Below the pieces are notes generated by a model. That model was not told where the DNA came from and did no database searches. It worked only from the letters and a program-made list of their open reading frames with translations. A DNA stretch of 64,000 nt, from assembly GCF_900155685.1 (NCBI RefSeq), contig NZ_LT732548.1:4068417-4132416 (forward strand), written 5' to 3'. Made by a program: the position numbers and the translations under genes. The DNA is from Paenibacillus bouchesdurhonensis (GTDB taxonomy: Bacteria > Bacillota > Bacilli > Paenibacillales > Paenibacillaceae). Position 1 is the first letter of the stretch. The number at the start of each line of letters is the position of its first letter. This document shows, one piece after another, positions 1 to 8,598 of this stretch.

Positions 1-12
1 CCCCCCCCCCCC
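1..12. repeat. Poly-C tract at the window edge
   Basis: Twelve consecutive C residues open the window, followed one base later by TTGACA (14-19). The tract may extend beyond the edge. It could be a genuine homopolymer upstream of the chitinase gene or an assembly-end artefact; the sequence alone cannot decide. I see no well-placed -10 for the TTGACA. Confidence 0.6.
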
Positions 13-133
13 ATTGACACCTATATTTGGATGATTTGCTGATCACTTTGTGAAGGAGGTGATAGACTCATAGATTTGCCGTTTTGCATGGTATATGCAC
101 TAAAAAACTATGAGAAAGAGGTGGATTTAAGTA

Positions 134-2194
134 ATGACACTGCGTAAACAATCAATTTCAAAAGGTAGTATTGTCCTGTTGGCACTTGCCCTGATTCTAT
201 CCATGTTTTCCTTCCTGGCCTATGGAGGGCAAAAAGCGGAAGCGGCTTCGGATTACAAAATCATCGGGTATTTTCCATCTTGGGGGGCTTATGGCAGGAA
301 CTATAACGTCACGGACATGGATGCCAGCAAAGTAACGCATATCAACTATGCGTTTGCGGATATTTGCTGGAATGGAAGACACGGAAACCCAGACCCTACC
401 GGGCCAAACCCGGTTACGTGGACCTGTCAGGACGAGGTCGGAACGATCAACGTTCCGAACGGCACGATTGTGCTGGGCGATCCCTGGATCGATGTCCAAA
501 AATCATTCCCTGGCGACACATGGGATAAACCGATAAAAGGAAATCTTGGACAGCTTATTAAGCTGAAGCAACAAAATCCGAGCCTGAAGACGATTATTTC
601 CGTCGGCGGCTGGAGCTGGTCGAACCGCTTCTCCGATGTAGCTGCAAGCGCTCAGACCCGCGAGAATTTCGCCAATTCGGCGGTCGATTTCCTGCGCAAA
701 TATCAATTTGATGGCGTTGACCTGGACTGGGAATACCCGGTTAGCGGCGGCTTGGCCGGCAATAGCGTCAGCCCCGCGGACAAGCAGAATTTTACGCTGC
801 TGCTGCAAAAAATCCGCGAAAAGCTTGACGCCGCAGGCGCACAAGACGGCAAAACCTACCTGCTGACGATCGCCTCGGGTGCCGGCCCTTCATTTGCGCA
901 AAACACCGAACTCGGCAACATCGCCTCGATTGTTGACTGGATCAACATCATGGGCTACGACTTCAATGGCGGCTGGCAAACGGTCAGCGCGCATAACGCC
1001 CCTCTCTATTATGATCCTGCTGCTGCTGCCGCAGGAGTGCCTAATGCTGCTTCATTTAACACAGCAGCTGGTGTTCAAGGCCACTTGGACGCAGGCGTTC
1101 CGGCCAGCAAAATCGTACTGGGCATGCCGTTCTATGGCCGCGGCTGGGCCAACTGCGGCTCCAGCGGCAACGGTCAGTACCAAAGCTGCTCAGGAGTGTC
1201 GAACGGAACATGGGAAGCCGGCCTCTTCGATTTTAGCGACCTGGAAGCGAACTATATCAACAAGAACGGATATACCCGATATTGGAACGACACGGCCAAG
1301 GTGCCGTACCTGTACAACCCCTCAAGCCGTATTTATATTTCGTATGATGATGTCGAATCCTTTGGTCACAAAACCGACTTCATCAAGAGCAAGGGCTTAG
1401 GCGGAGCCATGTTCTGGGAGTTCAGCGGCGATCGAAACAAGACGCTTTTGAACAAGCTGGCGAGTGATTTGTCCACCGGTTCGGGAGGCACGGATACTAC
1501 GCCGCCAACGGTGCCGACGAACCTTCAAGTGACTGGGAAAACATCGTCAAGCATAAGCCTTTCATGGACCGCCTCTACCGATAACGTGGGCGTTACTGGC
1601 TATACGGTCAGCTATGGCTCCAACGAGGTGAACGTCTCGGGAACAAGCACTACGATCGGCGGGCTTACACCGAATACGGCTTATACCTTGACGGTGAAAG
1701 CACGGGATGCGGCGGGCAATGTATCCGCTCCTAGCAGCCCGCTCTCCGCAACGACGGATCCGGCCTCAAGCGACACAACGCCGCCGACAGCGCCGGAGAA
1801 TCTTCAAGTGACTGAAAAAACTTCGTCGAGCATTAGCCTATCTTGGATCGCGTCTACCGATAATGTTGGGGTAACAGGCTACACGGTTAGTTATGGCTCG
1901 AATGAAGTGAACGTTTCGGAAACGAGCGCTACGATCAGCGGACTTGTCCCAAATACAACGTATACGTTCACCGTGTCAGCCCGTGATGCGGCGGGCAATG
2001 TATCGGATAGTGCATCGGTGACGGAGACGACCGAAGCAGGCAGCGGAAGCGCGGATCCTTGGGCGCCCAATGTCAGCTACAAGGTGAACGATCAGGTTAC
2101 CTACGGAGGCAAAACGTACTATTGCATCCAGCCCCATACATCCCTGCCAGGGTGGGAACCAGCCAACGTCCCTGCATTATGGGGATTGCTGTAG
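134..2194 (+). CDS. Secreted GH18 chitinase with two FnIII modules and a C-terminal CBM5/12
   Basis: This is a 686-residue extracellular chitinase that should hydrolyse beta-1,4 bonds in chitin by substrate-assisted catalysis. A signal peptide (residues 1-38, ending in AEA-AS) precedes a GH18 barrel (about 40-445). The barrel carries the diagnostic DGVDLDWEY motif, with the catalytic acid at Glu200, and SVGGW on strand 3. Two nearly identical fibronectin type III modules follow (about 455-545 and 550-635, each starting DTTPPT). A short aromatic CBM5/12 chitin-binding module ends the protein (WAPNVSYKVNDQVTYGGK). The start is supported by GAAAGAGGTGG just upstream. The gene stands alone and ends at a strong terminator. 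The two FnIII copies look like a recent internal duplication. Confidence 0.96.
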   Translation: MTLRKQSISKGSIVLLALALILSMFSFLAYGGQKAEAASDYKIIGYFPSWGAYGRNYNVTDMDASKVTHINYAFADICWNGRHGNPDPTGPNPVTWTCQDEVGTINVPNGTIVLGDPWIDVQKSFPGDTWDKPIKGNLGQLIKLKQQNPSLKTIISVGGWSWSNRFSDVAASAQTRENFANSAVDFLRKYQFDGVDLDWEYPVSGGLAGNSVSPADKQNFTLLLQKIREKLDAAGAQDGKTYLLTIASGAGPSFAQNTELGNIASIVDWINIMGYDFNGGWQTVSAHNAPLYYDPAAAAAGVPNAASFNTAAGVQGHLDAGVPASKIVLGMPFYGRGWANCGSSGNGQYQSCSGVSNGTWEAGLFDFSDLEANYINKNGYTRYWNDTAKVPYLYNPSSRIYISYDDVESFGHKTDFIKSKGLGGAMFWEFSGDRNKTLLNKLASDLSTGSGGTDTTPPTVPTNLQVTGKTSSSISLSWTASTDNVGVTGYTVSYGSNEVNVSGTSTTIGGLTPNTAYTLTVKARDAAGNVSAPSSPLSATTDPASSDTTPPTAPENLQVTEKTSSSISLSWIASTDNVGVTGYTVSYGSNEVNVSETSATISGLVPNTTYTFTVSARDAAGNVSDSASVTETTEAGSGSADPWAPNVSYKVNDQVTYGGKTYYCIQPHTSLPGWEPANVPALWGLL

Positions 2195-2213
2195 AATAGA
2201 AGAAAAGCAGACC

Positions 2214-2259
2214 AAAGCAGCAGCCAAAGAGGTGATCTCTTGGGCTGCTGCTTTTTTTT
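2214..2259 (+). terminator. Intrinsic terminator of the chitinase gene
   Basis: An 11-bp GC-rich stem (AAGCAGCAGCC pairing with GGCTGCTGCTT), extended by AAGAG/CTCTT pairing, is followed by eight T residues. It lies 20 bp after the chitinase stop. Confidence 0.93.
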
Positions 2260-2283
2260 ATCTATCAAACTATCATTTCAATA

Positions 2284-3279
2284 TTACATAAGAAAGCATT
2301 TCCCTTGATTGCCTTCATTGCCTTCATTGCCTTCAGCTGCACGCACGGCCTCGCTTATCTTTGACAGTTCAAAGCGCGACCGCGGCGGCGGCAACAACAG
2401 CTTCTTCGCTTGCACTAAGGAGATCAGTTCCCGGAAGGTTCCCTGCCAGCCTTGGACGCTGACCGTCTCATTCCAATGCCGAAGATGGAACATGGTCGCC
2501 CTTGCATTCGTTTTGCGCTTTATTTCAGCCCAATCCAAAGGAACCCCCGACAATAGCCCCAACGTTACGAAAATGCCAGTTGCGCGTACGCAGCAAGCCA
2601 GCTTCGTGCCAAGCTCTCCCCCGACCATATCGACGGCTGCGTTCGCACCAAGGCCGCCGGTCAGCTCCATTAGGGCTGGCAGCAGAGCAGTATCCCTCGT
2701 ATTGATCACAGAAGCTGCCCCGAGCTGAAGCAGCTCCTTCGCGTGCCGATCATTCCTCGTCACGGCGATGAGTCGTAAGCCGAAATGCTTGCATAGCTGC
2801 GCAAAGATCCGGCCAAGCGATGAGCCGCAAGCGTTGACAACAAGAGTGTCTCCGGGCTTCAGCCCCAATACACTGCGACAAATCACCCAGGCGGTAACCG
2901 GGTTAATATATAGCTGTGCCGCGGTATCATCCGCGACGGAATCCGGGAGCGGCACAGCCCATGACGCCGGCGCCTTGACGAATCGCTGCCATGTGCCTTC
3001 CCCTCGCAAGGGCAACACGCGCTGCCCGATCAACTCTTCAGCGACGTCATCCCCTACAGCCTCAACGATACCAACGCCTTCATAACCGGGAATGCTAGGC
3101 AGCGCAATTCGATGCGAATAAGCTCCCCGAATTGGAATGAGATCGGATGGATTAATAGGTCGTGCCAACATTCGCACAAGCACCTCCCCGCGCTCTGGAT
3201 CGGCAATGCTCCTATGCTCGACCTTTAGGACATCGCTAGGACTTCCAAATTTGTGAAAAGTGATATATTGGTTATTCAC
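2284..3279 (-). CDS. MDR-family zinc-free alcohol dehydrogenase / enoyl reductase-like oxidoreductase
   Basis: This is a 331-residue medium-chain dehydrogenase/reductase with an N-terminal GroES-like fold (ARPINPSDLIPIRGAY, PSIPGYEGVGIVEAVG) and a Rossmann domain (VVNACGSSLGRIFAQL). It resembles the 2-enoyl-thioester reductase / quinone oxidoreductase branch, which lacks catalytic zinc; the substrate cannot be read from sequence. I chose the GTG at 3279 because AGGGG lies 7 bases upstream; a GTG at 3321 has no good ribosome site. The C-terminus carries a short EGN repeat from a 9-bp DNA microrepeat. It follows the serine hydrolase by 88 bp on the same strand and may share its transcript. Confidence 0.85.
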   Translation of the reverse strand: MNNQYITFHKFGSPSDVLKVEHRSIADPERGEVLVRMLARPINPSDLIPIRGAYSHRIALPSIPGYEGVGIVEAVGDDVAEELIGQRVLPLRGEGTWQRFVKAPASWAVPLPDSVADDTAAQLYINPVTAWVICRSVLGLKPGDTLVVNACGSSLGRIFAQLCKHFGLRLIAVTRNDRHAKELLQLGAASVINTRDTALLPALMELTGGLGANAAVDMVGGELGTKLACCVRATGIFVTLGLLSGVPLDWAEIKRKTNARATMFHLRHWNETVSVQGWQGTFRELISLVQAKKLLLPPPRSRFELSKISEAVRAAEGNEGNEGNQGKCFLM

Positions 3280-3367
3280 GCTAACGCCCCTGTCCCGCTT
3301 TATCCTGCCGCGGTTGTTCACTTCTACGTCATCCGAAATATACTATCATTCATTAAATGTAAATTTA

Positions 3368-5335
3368 TTATGAAATGAGCTGCCAGTACATAAACAGCAA
3401 TAACACGATCCAGGCCGAGGCAGTAAACAGAGTATAGTGAATACGCCCGGAAATTTTCCAATATCTCTTCCACAAAGCAAATAAAGTGAAAATAATCAAA
3501 GCTGCCCCGATTACGATCATAAGCCATGGAAGCACATCCAGCACAGGATTCCACGAAGGTAAAATGCCAAGCGCGGCATTTGGCAGACCGTATACCGGGT
3601 CAATTTGGCCGTTCAGGGCGACTCCGACCAGGCTGGCGGCAGTCAGCACGCCGAAACCAATCGCTGCTCCTACTCCCGCATTGGCCCATCTAGGCTGCTG
3701 AATACGGGAACGTCTCATCTGGCGATATATCGCTCGAAGCATCCAAAATATAAGGGAAATGATAATAAATAGTAGAGCGGCAATCAAGGTCAGAAATGTA
3801 AAGGAACTCGTGCCATACCAAGGAGCTTTTGAATAAGTCATCGGGCCGTCGGACATCAGCATCGTATTCCCCATGGGGTCGGTGCCAAACACGATCGTCT
3901 TGAAGGCGCCATAATAATCCTGAGTCCGGTGCTCCCTGAGATTGCGGTAGATGCCGGGTTCTATTTCCACAAAGCGATTGGCTTCTCCTGCATGGTTCAC
4001 AATCAAATAGCCCTCTTTATCCAACTGCACATGAATGAGACCCATCGTCAAGCTCAGAAATCGCTCCGAGGTCGTAAAGCTGCGGCGGTTCTGCTGGTAT
4101 TCCCCGACATATTGACGGGAGCGCTCCATCGTACCTTCGGGAGGCGTGAGACTTGGATCATGCGTTGCGGCTGTCGGATAGTATTGATCCATAAAGGCTT
4201 GAAAAAGCCCGGTATGCGCAAGGTAACTGCCCCCGCTGAAGGAGACAAATAATCCCACCTCGTGCTCGGGAATTAAATACAGCCCCGTATCAAACAGCAT
4301 GGTGCTTCCGCCATGAAAAAGCGTTCTCTCCCCGTTGAAGCTGCCCTCTATAAAACCAAATGCAGTCCCGCTCAGCAGCGGATGTTGGGTAAACTGCTGA
4401 TTCTGCATGGTGCGAATCGTTTCGTCGGCAAGTATCCGCCCTGCCTGACCACGTCCCCCTTGCAGATAGGCCAGCATAAACCGGGACATATCGGAGGCCG
4501 AGCTGCTCATGCCGCCAGCGGGCTCCGGCACATATTCAAATCGCCCCTCCTTGTATTCTTCTTGAACAAAGCGATAGGCCCGAGCCATATCGGGCTGCAA
4601 TTGTGCCGGGAGCGGTTGGCGAAAGCTGCTATGTTTCATCCCCAGCGGGGAAAAAATATGCTGTTCGATATAGTCCGCGAAGGGCTGACCCGATACTCTC
4701 TCAACAATGTACCCGGCCAGAGCTGTGCCGTAGTTGGAATAGGCCGCTACCTCTCCTGGTGGGAATGCCCGCTTCGGCATATAGGCCTGCAAATAATCGG
4801 CAAGGGGAAGCTTTTGCTGCTCTTCCAGCCTGAAAATAGTGTCTGGATAATCCTCGAATCCGGCGGTATGCGTCATCAGATGAGTTAATGTGATAGGCGC
4901 AAGCTGCTCTTGGGATGAGGCATGATGGAGCTGGCCGGGAATTTGAAAATCCAAGTATGTACGGATATCCGCTTCCAGATCCAGCTGCCCCTGTTCCACA
5001 AGCTGCATGACGGCGATCCATGTGAATAGCTTCGAGGTTGAACCTATCCGAAAAAGCGTACGCTCTGGATCAACGGGAGTTTGCTCCTGCAAATCCGCAT
5101 ATCCGTAACCTTTGCTGACAACAACGCTTCCATCGGCCACGACGGCTACAGCGGCGTTCGGGATGTTGAATCGTTCCATTTGTATTTTCATTTCTTGATC
5201 GATAAAAGCTTCTACATCTGTATCTGCAAAATTTGCCTTACTCTCCTGATCGCCAGCCTGAACAGCCCTGCCGGGAAACAGCACCATGCCAAGCAATAAA
5301 CTGAATAAAGGAACAAAAGTCCACAGCCTCCGCAT
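3368..5335 (-). CDS. Membrane-anchored serine hydrolase of the class C beta-lactamase fold
   Basis: This 655-residue protein has a signal peptide (about 1-27), an extracellular class C beta-lactamase / D-Ala-D-Ala carboxypeptidase-type domain, and about four hydrophobic segments in the last 160 residues. Catalytic motifs are present: Ser99-x-x-Lys102 (IGSTSK), Tyr-Ser-Asn (AYSNYG) and a third-motif HGG (LFHGG). The family includes penicillin-binding esterases and peptidases; the substrate here is unknown. The ATG at 5335 was chosen because AGGGAGG lies 6 bases upstream; a TTG at 5356 has none. The gene starts 17 bp after the TetR stop with its ribosome site in that gap, so the two are probably translationally coupled and TetR likely controls it. 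Confidence 0.9.
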   Translation of the reverse strand: MRRLWTFVPLFSLLLGMVLFPGRAVQAGDQESKANFADTDVEAFIDQEMKIQMERFNIPNAAVAVVADGSVVVSKGYGYADLQEQTPVDPERTLFRIGSTSKLFTWIAVMQLVEQGQLDLEADIRTYLDFQIPGQLHHASSQEQLAPITLTHLMTHTAGFEDYPDTIFRLEEQQKLPLADYLQAYMPKRAFPPGEVAAYSNYGTALAGYIVERVSGQPFADYIEQHIFSPLGMKHSSFRQPLPAQLQPDMARAYRFVQEEYKEGRFEYVPEPAGGMSSSASDMSRFMLAYLQGGRGQAGRILADETIRTMQNQQFTQHPLLSGTAFGFIEGSFNGERTLFHGGSTMLFDTGLYLIPEHEVGLFVSFSGGSYLAHTGLFQAFMDQYYPTAATHDPSLTPPEGTMERSRQYVGEYQQNRRSFTTSERFLSLTMGLIHVQLDKEGYLIVNHAGEANRFVEIEPGIYRNLREHRTQDYYGAFKTIVFGTDPMGNTMLMSDGPMTYSKAPWYGTSSFTFLTLIAALLFIIISLIFWMLRAIYRQMRRSRIQQPRWANAGVGAAIGFGVLTAASLVGVALNGQIDPVYGLPNAALGILPSWNPVLDVLPWLMIVIGAALIIFTLFALWKRYWKISGRIHYTLFTASAWIVLLLFMYWQLIS

Positions 5336-5352
5336 ATCGAACCTCCCTGAAA

Positions 5353-5925
5353 TCAAAATCCTTGTCGCAAGCGAGCGCCTGCAATCACATCAGCAGCAGC
5401 ACTGTCCAGCATCGCAATGGCCTGCTCTTCGCTGAAGGAATCGGGAAGCAATCCGTTTGCGATCATGACCGACAGTCCTAATTGGAATATTTTCATTTTT
5501 AATAAAATAAGTCTTAATTCCTCGTCTGTGAAGCCGGCTAGATCAGAATCTCCCCTCATCTGCTCGACGAGGAGCGTAGCCATATCTTGATCTGAATCCT
5601 TCATGTGATCGTTTCTCTTCATCACCAGATCCCTGAACAGCACACTGTATTCTTTAGCAAACCGCAAGCTGGCTACGCCAATGTCATGAAAGGGATTGCC
5701 CGTGTCCTGTTCCCGCAGTATTTCCCTGCTAAGCTCGGAAATTTTACCGATGACGGCCTGAATGAGCTCTTCCACGCTTGTAAAATTGACATAGATTGGA
5801 GCAATGGAGCTGCCCAGCCGGTTGGCTACTTTTCTAATGGTGATTTGATCCAGCCCTTCCACCTTGGCAATTTCAAAGGCAGCCTGAATAATTTCTTCTT
5901 TGGAAAATTTCGTTTGAGGCGGCAT
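5353..5925 (-). CDS. TetR/AcrR-family transcriptional regulator
   Basis: This is a 190-residue one-component repressor. The N-terminal helix-turn-helix is typical (FSKEEIIQAAFEIAK, then ITIRKVANRLG and APIYVNFTSVEEL). The C-terminal ligand-binding half is helical and diverse, as usual for TetR proteins. The ATG at 5925 has AAGGAGA about 12 bases upstream and gives the usual family length; the open frame runs 62 codons further but that part looks non-coding. It is the first gene of a unit with the serine hydrolase, its probable target. The ligand is unknown. Confidence 0.9.
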   Translation of the reverse strand: MPPQTKFSKEEIIQAAFEIAKVEGLDQITIRKVANRLGSSIAPIYVNFTSVEELIQAVIGKISELSREILREQDTGNPFHDIGVASLRFAKEYSVLFRDLVMKRNDHMKDSDQDMATLLVEQMRGDSDLAGFTDEELRLILLKMKIFQLGLSVMIANGLLPDSFSEEQAIAMLDSAAADVIAGARLRQGF

Positions 5926-6137
5926 GGCCTGCTCACTCTCCTTTCGCCACCATGTATAACACACGATACATATCACTTGATATATTAAACGCAGATGATG
6001 GTAAACGTCAATATTTTCCTTTAAAAAAACGATAATCTTCTTAATAGGGAGTATAATACTGGAAGTTGAGACAATTTGATGAATTACAGCTAACAGTTGT
6101 CGACATACCACCGGGTTTATGCTATCGTAAAATAACT

Positions 6138-6168
6138 AGGCATTTCGCTCCGCCGGAGCGAGATGCCT
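6138..6168. other. 13-bp inverted repeat between the TetR gene and ctc
   Basis: AGGCATTTCGCTC pairs with GAGCGAGATGCCT around a 5-base loop, with one G-T pair. No T-run follows on either strand, so it is a weak terminator candidate; it could be a protein-binding site. It lies in a 400-bp stretch (5926-6326) that otherwise holds only a possible leader ORF and a C5/G5 hairpin. Confidence 0.5.
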
Positions 6169-6219
6169 TCATGTATATACGCATCTATTAACATTTAATG
6201 TAACCAAGGCGGTGATGTC

Positions 6220-6276
6220 ATGGTGCTCTTTATATCCCCCGAGCAGGGGGCGAAATCAATGTTCACTGACGGATAG
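6220..6276 (+). CDS. Possible 18-residue leader peptide upstream of ctc
   Basis: An ATG with AAGGCGGTG upstream opens an 18-codon frame (starting MVLFISPEQG) that ends with TAG about 50 bases before ctc. The frame contains a CCCCC-GAGCA-GGGGG hairpin (6236-6250) that could stall or sequester ribosomes. The only evidence is the ribosome site and the position; no homologue is recognised and it may not be translated. Confidence 0.25.
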   Translation: MVLFISPEQGAKSMFTDG

Positions 6277-6326
6277 AGATTTTGGGAGCACAAATATTAT
6301 TGTTGAAATATAAGGAGTGTTTTGTG

Positions 6327-6920
6327 ATGAGAGCATGTTTTGTAGCGGAACAAAGATCACCATTGAATAAGTCGGGTCTTAAGCGTCTACGCAATGAAGG
6401 GCGTCTTCCAGGCGTAGTTATGGGATTGAACAAGGAAAGTGATATGATTCATATTTCATCGCTTGAGTTTCAACGCTGGGTTAGAGGCGGGGGATCGGGA
6501 CTATTGGAGGTTCAAGTAGGAGACTCTAAGAAAGTCCCTGTACTGCTCGAAGGATTACAGCGGGATGCGGTCACACGTGAGTATATTCATGTAGACTTCC
6601 TGCGCGTCAGAACAGATGAACTTGTTCGTACGAGAATAACGCTTGATTACGTTGGTACCCCTAAAGGTACGAAGCTGGGCGGCATTGTACAAACGCAGAG
6701 CACATTCATCGAGGTCGAAGCATTGCCTCAAAATTTACCATCATCCATCACTGTTGATATTAGTGAACTGGAAATTGGCGATTCACTTCTAGTTGGAAAT
6801 ATTGAGCTTCCTCCTGAAGTAACGTTACTGTCTTCAGATAACGAGCTCCTGGTTTCGGTAGTTACTCCGAGAATTCAAGCGGAAGATCTCGAGACTGAGG
6901 AAGAATCAGCGGAAGAATAA
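6327..6920 (+). CDS. ctc: 50S ribosomal protein L25 / general stress protein Ctc
   Basis: This is a 197-residue L25/TL5/Ctc-type protein that binds 5S rRNA in the large ribosomal subunit. The L25 domain fills about residues 1-90 (SGLKRLRNEGRLPGVVMG), followed by the TL5/Ctc C-terminal beta domain (LPQNLPSSITVDISELEIGDS) and an acidic tail (ETEEESAEE). ATG at 6327 has AAGGAG nine bases upstream; the frame is open 15 codons further but without a ribosome site. In Bacillus the orthologue is stress induced. Here the gene stands alone, not in the usual position beside pth, and is closed by its own terminator. Confidence 0.93.
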   Translation: MRACFVAEQRSPLNKSGLKRLRNEGRLPGVVMGLNKESDMIHISSLEFQRWVRGGGSGLLEVQVGDSKKVPVLLEGLQRDAVTREYIHVDFLRVRTDELVRTRITLDYVGTPKGTKLGGIVQTQSTFIEVEALPQNLPSSITVDISELEIGDSLLVGNIELPPEVTLLSSDNELLVSVVTPRIQAEDLETEEESAEE

Positions 6921-6935
6921 CATAGATTGGCAAGT

Positions 6936-6978
6936 GATAACAGCGCGCCCAGCGTTATGCTGAGCGTGCTGTTATTTT
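6936..6978 (+). terminator. Intrinsic terminator of ctc
   Basis: ATAACAGCGCGCCCAGC pairs, with a few G-U pairs, to GCTGAGCGTGCTGTTAT, followed by a T-rich tract (TTTTATT). It sits 15 bp after the ctc stop and before the convergent acetyltransferase gene. Confidence 0.85.
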
Positions 6979-6989
6979 ATTATAATGTA

Positions 6990-7556
6990 TTAAGAATATT
7001 CCCCTTTCAGGATACCGTATATCTCAAGATCAATTACGCCTTTGCCGGACCATAGATGCGCTTGCCGCAGGACGCCTTCCTTTTTGAAGCCGTTCTTGAG
7101 CAGCACCTTCTTCGAGGATTCATTGGATGGCATCACATCCGCCTGGATTCGGTTTACGTGAGCGATTTCAAAAAGAAATCTAACTAACCTCTGAACCGCT
7201 TGTGTGGCGATCCCTTGTCCCCAATATGACTCTGACAAAAAGTATCCGATAGTTACCATGTTCACCTTCTGATTGAAATCAAAGGCCTCCAAAATACCTA
7301 CCAATTTGGTGTCATCCTGTCTTCGGAAAATACCCCATTTAACCCGGGTACGCTTCGTAAAATCCCGTTCGAAATGTCCGATCATCGATTTCACCGTCTC
7401 TTTATTATGCTTGGGAATAATTCCGCAATATTCGAACACGTTGTCGTTGCTATAAATGGAATATACCTCATCAAGATGACTGAGCTCGATCTTCTTCATG
7501 ATCAGTTCGCTGGATTCCAGCACCGGAAATGAGTCAAAAATATCGTAAAGCTTCAT
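6990..7556 (-). CDS. GNAT N-acetyltransferase, RimJ/RimL type
   Basis: This is a 188-residue acetyltransferase of the GNAT fold, RimJ/RimL-like subgroup. Recognisable features are an N-terminal LxSSELIMKKIELSHLDEVYSIY segment read as beta1-alpha1, the central YFLSESYWGQGIATQAV pyrophosphate-binding motif (Q/R-x-x-G-x-G/A variant), and VMPSNESSKKVLLKNGF near the C-terminus. It probably transfers acetyl from acetyl-CoA to a protein N-terminus or small amine; the acceptor is unknown. The ATG at 7556 was chosen for the AGGGGAGA five bases upstream. It is monocistronic and converges on ctc. Confidence 0.88.
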   Translation of the reverse strand: MKLYDIFDSFPVLESSELIMKKIELSHLDEVYSIYSNDNVFEYCGIIPKHNKETVKSMIGHFERDFTKRTRVKWGIFRRQDDTKLVGILEAFDFNQKVNMVTIGYFLSESYWGQGIATQAVQRLVRFLFEIAHVNRIQADVMPSNESSKKVLLKNGFKKEGVLRQAHLWSGKGVIDLEIYGILKGEYS

Positions 7557-7728
7557 TGGATCTCCCCTTTTCCAATTAAAGTACCTCCATCCAATTATAA
7601 TCTTTGGGCAATTGATCGGCAAAAGGTTTTGGTCAAGCTGGGAGTTTTCCTTCGATCGTTAGGGATGAGGAAGAATGGGTATAAAGATAATTAAAGCATC
7701 AGCATATTTTATTAAAATGGAGGATACT

Positions 7729-8538
7729 ATGAAACTGACACCCGAGCAGCGAATAGAATTGCATGAATTCAACAATTTGACGAAATCTTTAAGCTTCAAT
7801 ATGTACGACATTTGCTACACCAAAACAAAAGAAGAGCGTCAAGCCTATATTGAATATATCGACGAGCAGTACAATTCCGAAAGGCTCACCCAGATTCTGA
7901 TGGCCGTTTCCGACATTATCGGGGCTCATGTACTCAATGTGGCGAAACAGGACTATGTTCCGCAGGGAGCGAGCGTAACCGTCCTTGTATCCGAGGGGCC
8001 CGTCGTAGAAGTGCCTACGGAATCTTTTGAGGAGTCGCCCGGTCCTTTGCCGGACAACGTAGTATTGCAGCTCGACAAAAGCCATATTACCGTCCACACA
8101 TATCCTGAATATCATCCGAATGAAGGAATCAGCACGTTTCGGGCGGATATCGATGTCTCGACTTGCGGCGAGATTTCCCCCCTCAAGGCGCTCAATTACT
8201 TAATCCACTCCTTTGACACGGACATCATGACAATCGATTATCGGGTTCGCGGGTTCACACGGGACATTAACGGGCAAAAGCTGTTTATTGACCACGAGAT
8301 CAGCTCCATCCAAAATTATATCCCCGATGAGGTCATCGATGCGTACCATATGATTGACGTAAACGTATATCAAGAGCATATTTTCCATACAAAATGCAAG
8401 CTAAAAAAGTTTGATTTGAACAATTATCTGTTCGGCTACACGAAGGACAAATTGAGCAAAGAGGAGCAAGCTGAAATCACCGATCGGCTCAAAACCGAAA
8501 TGGATGAGATTTTCTATGGCAGAAATATCTCATCCTAG
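7729..8538 (+). CDS. speD: S-adenosylmethionine decarboxylase proenzyme, E. coli type
   Basis: This is a 269-residue pyruvoyl-dependent AdoMet decarboxylase, which makes the aminopropyl donor for spermidine. It closely resembles the long E. coli SpeD, with FNNLTKSLSF, YDICYTKTKEER, PQGASVT, FRADIDVSTCG and VNVYQEHIFHTK. It is not the short Bacillus SpeH type. Self-cleavage is expected between Lys117 and Ser118 (LDKSH), Ser118 becoming the pyruvoyl group. ATG at 7729 has TGGAGGA five bases upstream. No speE or other polyamine gene is adjacent. The long SpeD class is known in some Firmicutes, so transfer is possible but not shown. Confidence 0.96.
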   Translation: MKLTPEQRIELHEFNNLTKSLSFNMYDICYTKTKEERQAYIEYIDEQYNSERLTQILMAVSDIIGAHVLNVAKQDYVPQGASVTVLVSEGPVVEVPTESFEESPGPLPDNVVLQLDKSHITVHTYPEYHPNEGISTFRADIDVSTCGEISPLKALNYLIHSFDTDIMTIDYRVRGFTRDINGQKLFIDHEISSIQNYIPDEVIDAYHMIDVNVYQEHIFHTKCKLKKFDLNNYLFGYTKDKLSKEEQAEITDRLKTEMDEIFYGRNISS

Positions 8539-8598
8539 TGGCTAATTAGGGCTAGTCAATTACTGTCATTGCTGATCAATTCGCTGGCGTTCCCTATC

